33,665 nt of DNA from an uncultured Pseudomonadota bacterium (GTDB taxonomy: Bacteria > Pseudomonadota > Gammaproteobacteria > Steroidobacterales > Steroidobacteraceae), in NCBI GenBank assembly GCA_903832085.1, contig CAIKZZ010000004.1:1-33665 (forward strand), given 5' to 3'. This document shows, piece after piece, positions 28,065 to 33,665 of the stretch. The position numbers and the translations under genes are program-made. A model generated the notes under the pieces. That model saw only the letters and a list, made by a program, of their open reading frames with translations. It was not told the DNA's origin and made no database searches. The number at the start of each line of letters is the position of its first letter. Positions within the stretch are counted from its first letter, which is position 1.

Positions 28065-29249
28065 ATGAGTCATTCGCTGTTTCCGCCAACACGCGAGGCG
28101 GCACTTGAGCGGCTGCGCGACTTTATTCCAAATGCCGGTGCCCGCTACACTCAGGGTCGCAACACGGACGCGGGTCCCGATTCGCCGTCTGCCACGTCAA
28201 GACTGTCGCCGTATCTGCGACGACGTATCGTCACCGAGGAACAGATCATCACCGCTGTCTTGGCTGCGCACTCGTTGCAGGCGGCGGAGAAGTTCGTGCA
28301 GGAGGTTTTGTGGCGCACCTACTGGAAGGGGTGGCTCGAACTGCGTCCGTCGGTCTGGGCCCGCTTCTTAACGGCGCGGGATTGCGCAGCCGTGGTCGAT
28401 GCGCGGGCTCTGACTGATGCCGAGGCGGGTCGAACGGGTATCGAGGGCTTTGATGACTGGGCGCAGGAACTGCGCGAGACGGGGTATCTGCACAACCACG
28501 CTCGGATGTGGTTCGCCTCGATCTGGATTTTTACGCTACGCTTGCCCTGGGCGTTGGGTGCTGATTTTTTCTTGCGGTATCTGCTCGACGCCGACCCAGC
28601 GAGCAACACGCTCTCGTGGCGATGGGTGGCGGGGCTGCAGACCGTTGGCAAGACCTATCTTGCCACCACAGATAACATCGCCCGATTTACGAACGGACGT
28701 TACGCCCCTAGAGGGCTCGCGCGCGAGGCCATCGCTTTAACCGAGGCCCCGCTGCCGGTGCAGCCGTTGAGGGTGCTCCCATCCTCCCATTGTGCAACGC
28801 CGGCGCTGCTGCTTGTTACCGACGAGGACATGGGGCCTGAGTTTTTGCTCGACCATCGATTAGCAATCCGCGCCGCAACAATCGTTGTCGATCAGGACCT
28901 GCACTCGGGCGATAAGGTGCGGGCCTTTGTTGCATCGGCTGCCAATGATTTGGCGACGCGGCTGCGAGAGGTGCTGGACGATCGGGTGACGGTGAGTGGA
29001 CCGCTCGATGCGCCGACCCTGATCAGCGCGGCCCATGCGGCTGGTGTGGATCGCATCCTCACAGCCTACGCACCGGTGGGTCCGCTCGCCGACCGACTGG
29101 CCGATGTGACTGCGGCGGTGGCCAAGGAGGGGATCGTGCTCGAGTGGGTGCGTCGCGACTGGGATGCGCGCTTCTGGCCGCACGCGAGCAAGGGTTTTTT
29201 CGCATTCAAGGAGCGTATCCCGACGCTCCTTGGGGAGCTGGGGTGTTAG
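28065..29249 (+). CDS. Photolyase/cryptochrome-family FAD-binding protein, apparently domain-permuted
   Basis: The first 215 or so residues of this 394-residue product match the photolyase FAD-binding domain. Visible motifs are SATSRLSPYLRRRI (42-55), EVLWRTYWKGW (80-90), YLHNHARMWFASIW (141-154), and LLDADPASNTLSWRWVAG (173-190). The N-terminal alpha/beta antenna domain of ordinary photolyases is missing. Instead, residues 245-394 form a predicted alpha/beta region (LLLVTDEDM, AATIVVDQD, GVDRILTAYAPVGP) ending in FWPHASKGFFAFKERIP. This tail resembles a photolyase N-terminal domain moved to the C-terminus; that reading is inference. ATG 28065 is chosen because the upstream extension to 27936 is unlike the family. 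The stop overlaps the next photolyase gene by 7 nt, so the pair is co-transcribed. DNA repair or light sensing is likely, but the substrate is unknown. Confidence 0.75.
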   Translation: MSHSLFPPTREAALERLRDFIPNAGARYTQGRNTDAGPDSPSATSRLSPYLRRRIVTEEQIITAVLAAHSLQAAEKFVQEVLWRTYWKGWLELRPSVWARFLTARDCAAVVDARALTDAEAGRTGIEGFDDWAQELRETGYLHNHARMWFASIWIFTLRLPWALGADFFLRYLLDADPASNTLSWRWVAGLQTVGKTYLATTDNIARFTNGRYAPRGLAREAIALTEAPLPVQPLRVLPSSHCATPALLLVTDEDMGPEFLLDHRLAIRAATIVVDQDLHSGDKVRAFVASAANDLATRLREVLDDRVTVSGPLDAPTLISAAHAAGVDRILTAYAPVGPLADRLADVTAAVAKEGIVLEWVRRDWDARFWPHASKGFFAFKERIPTLLGELGC

Positions 29250-30784
29250 CGGCGCGTCCTTTGCAGGTCGTCTGGTTCAAGCGTGACTTTCGGGTGCATG
29301 ACCATCGGCCACTGGCTCAGGCGATTGAGGCGGGGTACGTGTTGCCGATTTACATCGCCGAGGTTGAGTTTTGGAGTCAGCCAGATGCGTCGGGTCGGCA
29401 GTGGGAGTTTGTCGCCGAAAGTCTGCAGGAGCTGCAGGCGACACTGACAGCTCTAGGTCAACCGCTGTGCGTTGTGATGGGCGACGCGGTCTCGGTGTTT
29501 CGGCGATTACACGCTCGACACGGCATCGCTGCCCTCTGGAGTCACGAGGAGTCAGGCAACGCGTGGACGTACGCTCGGGACCGGGCAGTGCGAGCATGGG
29601 TCAAGGACGCCGGTGTGCCGTGGCATGAGCTCCGGCCATTTGGTGTCATTCGGCGCTTGCGATCGCGCGACGGCTGGGCGAAGGCCTGGGATCAGCAGAT
29701 GGCCGAACCTTTAACGCCGGCCCCGGTTGCACTGCATCCTCTGACTGGCGCTTGGCCCACACGCATCCCTACAGCGGCAGAGTTGGGTCTTTCACCCGAT
29801 CCTTGTACGCGCCGTCAATCGGGTGGCCGGTCCGCGGCCGTGCGCACGCTACGCAGTTTTCTTAACCAGCGCGGTCGGGACTACCGCTTTGAGATGTCGA
29901 GCCCGGTCACGGCGTTTCGAACAAGTTCACGGTTGTCGCCGCACCTGAGTTGGGGCACGGTCTCGATGCGCGAAGTGGCCCAAGCCACGTGGGCGCGACA
30001 GGCAGCGCTGGCCGCTTCGGACGATCCCGTCTCCCGGCAGTGGCGAGCGTCGCTCACGTCGTTTCTCGCGCGACAGCACTGGCACTGTCATTTCATGCAA
30101 AAACTTGAGGATGAGCCAAGGATCGAGCGTGAGAACTTACACCAAGCCTACGATGGGCTTCGGCCCGACGTGGCGGATCCGTCTCGGTTGGCCGCCTGGA
30201 CGGCAGGCAACACGGGCTTTCCATTCATTGATGCGTGCCTAAGAGCTCTCGACGAACACGGCTGGATTAACTTTCGGATGCGCGCGATGCTGATGTCATT
30301 TGCGAGCTACCACCTCTGGCTGCCTTGGCGAACGACGGGTTTGCACCTCGCAAGGCAGTTTGTCGACTACGAGCCCGGCATCCACTGGTCGCAGGTGCAG
30401 ATGCAATCAGGGACGACCGGGATCAACGCGATGCGAGTCTACAATCCGGTGAAGCAGGGTTTTGATCAGGATCCGAACGGCAGTTTCGTGCGCTCCTACG
30501 TACCGGAGCTTGCGGATGTGCCGGATGAGTATCTGCATGAGCCGTGGCTTTGGCCGGGTGCTGACCATTTGGCTTACCCCCATCCGATTGTCGACCATGT
30601 TGCTGCAGCCCGCGCGGCTCGTGATGCGGTCCATGCGGTGCGGCAAGGGGCGGATCACCAGCGGGCGGCACGGCAGATCGTCGCCAAACACGGCAGTCGT
30701 AAGGCGGGTATCCCGCTCAGGAGTCGTACGACGAAGCCGGCGCTCGACGCGCCTGCAAACCCCCAATTACAGATTGAGTTCTGA
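29243..30784 (+). CDS. Cryptochrome/deoxyribodipyrimidine photolyase family protein
   Basis: The 513-residue product has both photolyase domains in normal order. The N-terminal alpha/beta domain starts LQVVWFKRDFRVHDHRPL (residues 7-24) and includes HEESGNAWTYARDRAV. The FAD domain has TSSRLSPHLSWG (227-238), TGFPFIDACLRAL (324-336), WINFRMRAMLMSFASYHL (341-358) and VYNPVKQ (399-405). Where classical CPD photolyases read roughly WxWxAGTGTDAAP, this protein reads QMQSGTTGINAMR, and HNRxRM is replaced by NFRMRAM. It therefore belongs to a distinct subfamily and may not be a standard CPD photolyase. GTG 29243 is chosen because GGGGAG lies 5 nt upstream; the frame is open to 29144. It overlaps the preceding photolyase-like gene by 7 nt. 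Confidence 0.85.
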   Translation: MLAARPLQVVWFKRDFRVHDHRPLAQAIEAGYVLPIYIAEVEFWSQPDASGRQWEFVAESLQELQATLTALGQPLCVVMGDAVSVFRRLHARHGIAALWSHEESGNAWTYARDRAVRAWVKDAGVPWHELRPFGVIRRLRSRDGWAKAWDQQMAEPLTPAPVALHPLTGAWPTRIPTAAELGLSPDPCTRRQSGGRSAAVRTLRSFLNQRGRDYRFEMSSPVTAFRTSSRLSPHLSWGTVSMREVAQATWARQAALAASDDPVSRQWRASLTSFLARQHWHCHFMQKLEDEPRIERENLHQAYDGLRPDVADPSRLAAWTAGNTGFPFIDACLRALDEHGWINFRMRAMLMSFASYHLWLPWRTTGLHLARQFVDYEPGIHWSQVQMQSGTTGINAMRVYNPVKQGFDQDPNGSFVRSYVPELADVPDEYLHEPWLWPGADHLAYPHPIVDHVAAARAARDAVHAVRQGADHQRAARQIVAKHGSRKAGIPLRSRTTKPALDAPANPQLQIEF

Positions 30785-30925
30785 TCGATTGAGGCCTTAC
30801 CTGACCGCGCAGGGTGGGGGCGCCCCGATACTCGACACGCGAGTCGCGCCGCTCATGCGTCGCGCTAGATCATGTTTAGCCGCCCGTGAATGCCATCGCA
30901 AGATAACAAAGCGGGTGACGACAAG

Positions 30926-30957
30926 TGAATGACTGAGTGACTGACTGACTGAGTGAC
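30926..30957 (+). repeat. TGAN tetranucleotide simple repeat
   Basis: Eight consecutive tetranucleotides of form TGAN (tgaa tgac tgag tgac tgac tgac tgag tgac) lie in the gap between the photolyase and phosphatase genes. The repeat is non-coding and of low complexity. Confidence 0.7.
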
Positions 30958-31016
30958 GGATGACCCACCAGTGCCCACTTTTTTGTGTGAGTGCCATGCT
31001 GCGACTGATCGGCTCG

Positions 31017-31043
31017 GCCGGTTAGCGCGTGCTCGGCGTTTTT
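31017..31043 (+). terminator. Possible terminator of the photolyase pair
   Basis: GCCG (31017-31020) with CGGC (31034-31037), and AGC (31024-31026) with GCT (31031-31033), form an imperfect stem followed by GTTTTTCT. It would stop plus-strand transcripts just before the convergent phosphatase gene end at 31044. Confidence 0.35.
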
Positions 31044-32384
31044 CTATCCTTTGTAGCGCAGCATCAGAGCGGTCACATCATCCGATTGTGCAAGTCCTGC
31101 TGAAAAGCGCTCAAGCTCAGCATTCAGCGCCTGTAGTGTCTCTGTAGGGGAGACGGCTTGGCATTCCTGGATAAATTGCAGCAGTCGTTGATGACCAAAC
31201 TTCAGTCCGTCAGGCGCAAAACGCTCCGCGATCCCGTCGGTCACGAGCAGTAGCGAATCTCCCGGTTGGAGTTTCACTTCAAGATCCCGGTAGCTTGCCT
31301 CGTCCAATAAACCGACAAGCGGTGAGCCGCGCTCAGTCAGATACTCGACGCTACCATTGGCGCGGCGCAGGTAGGGCATGCTGTGGCCACCATTGCAAAA
31401 GACAAAGGTCCCGCAAGTTACATCCAAAATGCCATAGACCAAGGTCACAAATAATGACACTTGATTGCGTGTTCCGAGTAATTCGTTGACTCTAGCTACA
31501 CAGTCTGCGGGAGACCTGTGCTCTGGCGCGACGTCCTGAAGGATGGCCCGGACTAACATCATGAAGAGTGCAGCGGGAACACCCTTGCCACTGACATCAG
31601 CCACGACCATCGCCAGCCGATGCTCATCGAGTGTAAATAGGTCGTAGAAATCGCCGCCAATCATGCGCGCCGCTTTCATGAAGGCATCACCGTCATAGCG
31701 GTGATCTACCGGGAACTGCGCAGGTAGAATCGACTGCTGGATGTTACGAGCGACCTCAAGCTCAGCATCAATCTGCAGCTGCTTCTCAAGTAAGTCAGCA
31801 TTGGTACGCTTTAGCTCGAGCGTGCGCTTAGCGACTTCCGCTTCCAGTCGTTGTTCGGAGGCGAGTAGCTCAGCATTAGCTTGCTGTAATAATGCCGATT
31901 GGGCGCGCATCAGGATGTCGACTTCCAGTAGATACGGGGAACCATGTCGCATCACGATAACCGGCTCATAGGCCATCGCCGGCTCGCGGGCTAAGGCCGT
32001 TCGTGAGCATTCGGAGACCGTCGTGTCTTGCGAAAATACGAGCGGGCTTGCATCGACGAGGTTAAGTTCAACAAGCTTGTGTAAAGACGCTTTGGCAAAT
32101 AAATCACGAGCGAAGCGACGACTTAATGCAGCCGCTAGACGACGTCTAGAGAGGATTCCGATAATGGCCTCGTTGTCACGGATGATGCACCCAGGCCACG
32201 TATGGGCCACAGCAAGCAGCTGCTCGAGTTCTAGGACGTTAAGGTTTGCCTCGACCGCCGCATCGGCTAAAGGCAGCTGGCCGAGCGTTTGGCATAGCTC
32301 TGTAGCCGGCGATGCTGGCTCTGGGTTGCTCTGCATGAGGAAAAGCTGATCTTTATACTCGTACGCGCCTGTCGGTTCAGTCAC
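31044..32384 (-). CDS. PP2C/SpoIIE-type serine phosphatase with N-terminal CBS-like and coiled-coil regions
   Basis: The C-terminal 220 or so residues of this 446-residue protein are a SpoIIE/RsbU-type PPM phosphatase. Metal-binding acidic residues are visible: Asp245 and Asp248 in GGDFYDLF, Asp263 in VADVSGKGVPAALFMM, Asp383 in VTDGIAERF and Asp435-436 in QSDDVTAL. Residues about 40-160 look like a divergent CBS pair (IIRDNEAIIGILSRRRL, then PLVFSQDTTVSECSRTA and PVIVMRHGSPYLLEVDIL). Residues about 160-215 are a coiled coil joining sensor and enzyme. By analogy with RsbU it would dephosphorylate the STAS protein encoded upstream in the operon. The start is GTG 32384, with GGATGAG just upstream and only 12 bp after the kinase gene. 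The input signal is unknown. Confidence 0.88.
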   Translation of the reverse strand: MTEPTGAYEYKDQLFLMQSNPEPASPATELCQTLGQLPLADAAVEANLNVLELEQLLAVAHTWPGCIIRDNEAIIGILSRRRLAAALSRRFARDLFAKASLHKLVELNLVDASPLVFSQDTTVSECSRTALAREPAMAYEPVIVMRHGSPYLLEVDILMRAQSALLQQANAELLASEQRLEAEVAKRTLELKRTNADLLEKQLQIDAELEVARNIQQSILPAQFPVDHRYDGDAFMKAARMIGGDFYDLFTLDEHRLAMVVADVSGKGVPAALFMMLVRAILQDVAPEHRSPADCVARVNELLGTRNQVSLFVTLVYGILDVTCGTFVFCNGGHSMPYLRRANGSVEYLTERGSPLVGLLDEASYRDLEVKLQPGDSLLLVTDGIAERFAPDGLKFGHQRLLQFIQECQAVSPTETLQALNAELERFSAGLAQSDDVTALMLRYKG

Positions 32385-32396
32385 GGCTCATCCACG

Positions 32397-32909
32397 TCAC
32401 TTGAGCTCAAGCGGTCCGGCAGATGAGGGGCTTGGGCCATGCTCATAGAGCCGGTCCGCTGGGTATTCAGACGCCGGCGTCGTATCAGGGAGGCTGAATT
32501 TGAACATCAAGTTGTTGAGGTTGTCACAACGTTGATAGCTCATATGTTTTGAAAAGCGACGCATCAAGTTGATGCCATTGCCACCGACACTCGCATTCAG
32601 TGCAGTTGCCTGGCTCGGCGGTGTCACCGTTAACGGATCAAACTCCTCACCACGATCTTCGACCATTAACTCGATGGAATGGTCAAGGTGTTGCATGACC
32701 AGACGGACCGTCGTATCAGACGCTGTGGTATGTCCGTGGCGCCGACCGACGCCGTGGATAACAATGTTAAGAAACGATTCCTCGCAACACAGTCTGATCG
32801 CAAAACGGGTTGCGTTCGGAATCCTCCATTCCCGTGCGAGATGTTCGACCCACCGATCGACGGTGTCGACGGCGCGCATTTCACTTTCTACCACCAGGGA
32901 CTCTGTCAC
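32397..32909 (-). CDS. RsbW-like anti-sigma/serine kinase (HATPase_c)
   Basis: The 170-residue product is a GHKL ATPase of the RsbW/SpoIIAB type. The N-box is EESFLNIVIHG (Glu44 and Asn48), the G1 box VEDRGEEFDP (Asp85, Gly87), and the G2 region VGGNGINLMRRF (Gly110, Gly112). The last 30 residues (after about 140) are an extra Pro/Ser-rich tail beyond the core. In known systems such kinases phosphorylate a STAS antagonist and bind a sigma factor or other target. No sigma factor gene is in this window, so the target is unknown. The start is GTG 32909, with AAGGAT upstream, 28 bp after the STAS gene. Confidence 0.87.
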   Translation of the reverse strand: MTESLVVESEMRAVDTVDRWVEHLAREWRIPNATRFAIRLCCEESFLNIVIHGVGRRHGHTTASDTTVRLVMQHLDHSIELMVEDRGEEFDPLTVTPPSQATALNASVGGNGINLMRRFSKHMSYQRCDNLNNLMFKFSLPDTTPASEYPADRLYEHGPSPSSAGPLELK

Positions 32910-32937
32910 GCAGGGATCCTTGAAAAAAAGTCGGTCT

Positions 32938-33276
32938 TCAGGCCGTGCGCTGGGCTAACGCCGCATTGAGGTCGTGAGTGATCTCCATGAGCGAATCAAC
33001 ACCACTGCCAATAAGTACTTGCTCAACTTCAGGCGTTGGTTTCAAAATAATCATTTGCCCCGACTTACGTTTTAGCGCTTTCGCAGCGATCACAAGCGTC
33101 CTGATACCCATGGATGCTAGAAAATCCACTTTTTCGAAATCGACGACGACGACGTTCGCCGCACCAACAGCTGCATTAAAGTGCAGGTCTATCGCCTCTG
33201 TGCCGCTGGCGTTCATCGAGCCGATCAAGGTGACTTTGACAGCCTGGTCGTTTAACGCTTCCGTGATTATCTGCAT
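32938..33276 (-). CDS. STAS-domain anti-sigma factor antagonist (SpoIIAA/RsbV-like)
   Basis: The 112-residue product is a single STAS domain. It has VKVTLIGSMNASGTEAIDLHF, then VVVVDFEKVDFLASMGIRTLV and the C-terminal IGSGVDSLMEITHDLNAAL. Ser55 in FLASMGIRTL sits at the position phosphorylated by the partner kinase in RsbV and SpoIIAA. ATG 33276 is chosen over 33306 because AGAGG lies 6 nt upstream. It is the first gene of the STAS-kinase-phosphatase operon, transcribed leftward. Confidence 0.88.
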   Translation of the reverse strand: MQIITEALNDQAVKVTLIGSMNASGTEAIDLHFNAAVGAANVVVVDFEKVDFLASMGIRTLVIAAKALKRKSGQMIILKPTPEVEQVLIGSGVDSLMEITHDLNAALAQRTA

Positions 33277-33475
33277 AGACTGCCTCTTATTTGCGCGTAA
33301 CCCCACCGCCCACGGTAATAATCTTATGTTGCATAATTATGACTTAACGTGGCTAAAGTGCTGACGTCGCACCAAGTCGCTACTCGCTGACTCAGGTTAT
33401 GTCTTAAAACGCACACAGTGCCGGCGCTAGGCCGCTCGGCTGATCCGACTGCGGATCGCGCGATCGGTAGCAGAC
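33277..33475. other. Intergenic region between the STAS operon and the IS3-family remnant
   Basis: This region holds the promoter side of the leftward STAS operon. It contains a perfect 10-bp palindrome, CATAATTATG (33332-33341), in AT-rich DNA. No hexamer pair could be assigned firmly, and no gene was seen. Confidence 0.4.
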
Positions 33476-33665
33476 TGACCGACCTGCTTTAACTGGTCCA
33501 GCTCTGATGTCTGTTACGCAGCGATCTGAGTCTCGCTTATTTTCTTCACTGTCGTCAAACGCACCACCGTCGTCTCAGGTGCAGGTGGCCTATAGCCCAG
33601 TGCGCTATGCGGCCTGATTCGATTGTAATGCCATCGCCACTGCTCGATGATGACCTGAGCTTCTC
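33476..33665 (-). mobile_element. 3' end of an IS3-family insertion sequence (cut by window edge)
   Basis: The transposase tail at 33514-33665 is followed by about 38 bp leading to a candidate element end. On the plus strand this starts TGACCGACCTGCTTTAACTG at 33476, consistent with the TG...CA termini of IS3 elements. The other end lies outside the window, so the boundary and any target duplication cannot be confirmed. Confidence 0.5.
33514..33665 (-). CDS. IS3-family transposase OrfB, C-terminal part (partial)
   Basis: Minus-strand reading from 33663 gives 49 codons ending in TAA at 33516-33514. The segment EQWRWHYNRIRPHSALGYRP and then PAPET is the typical C-terminal end of the IS3/IS150-type rve integrase core. 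The catalytic DDE residues would lie upstream, beyond the window edge, so integrity of the gene is unknown. Confidence 0.8.
   Translation of the reverse strand, partial: EAQVIIEQWRWHYNRIRPHSALGYRPPAPETTVVRLTTVKKISETQIAA

Noticed and set aside
30926-30965. CRISPR-like repeat
   Set aside because: The unit is only 4 bp with no spacers; it is a simple sequence repeat.

Overview
The window is a gammaproteobacterial chromosome segment. The order carA-carB-greA, yhbY / rlmE-ftsH-folP-glmM-(tpiA)-secG-tRNA-Leu(GAG) resembles the E. coli greA-yhbY-rlmE-ftsH-folP-glmM-secG-leuU neighbourhood, and the encoded proteins are of gamma/beta type. Genus cannot be fixed from sequence alone. Genes are tightly packed, with many 4-nt stop/start overlaps and frequent GTG or TTG starts.

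Layout. (1) 1-392, minus strand: 5' part of a secreted protein built of 85-residue repeats, running off the window. (2) 393-805: gene-free stretch upstream of carA that holds two strong RNA hairpins, the second terminator-like. (3) 806-6124: carA, carB, greA and a small membrane protein gene, apparently one transcript. (4) 6166-6465, minus: yhbY, divergent from rlmE. (5) 6533-12574: rlmE, ftsH, folP, glmM, tpiA, secG (23S rRNA 2'-O-methylation, membrane proteolysis, folate synthesis, amino-sugar synthesis, glycolysis, protein export), followed by tRNA-Leu(GAG). (6) 12870-27177: a complete 14-gene nuoA-N operon for respiratory complex I, with a candidate sigma70 promoter and a dyad upstream. 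(7) 27229-27305: initiator tRNA-fMet with its own promoter.

After the initiator tRNA the character changes. In E. coli the equivalent tRNA (metY) is followed by rimP-nusA-infB. Here it is followed by about 760 bp with no intact gene (including a decayed HigA-like antitoxin), two overlapping photolyase/cryptochrome-family genes, and a convergent three-gene operon encoding a STAS anti-anti-sigma-like protein, an RsbW-type ATPase and a CBS-like/coiled-coil/PP2C (SpoIIE) phosphatase. The window ends in the 3' end of an IS3-family transposase. This 6.3-kb stretch looks like accessory DNA.

The points most worth following are the structured leader upstream of carA; the photolyase-like gene whose FAD-binding domain comes first with an apparent alpha/beta domain after it, overlapped by a second atypical photolyase; the complete partner-switching module beside them; and active-site motif substitutions in GlmM and FtsH. 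All functional calls come from reading the sequence and remembered family motifs; no database search was run.
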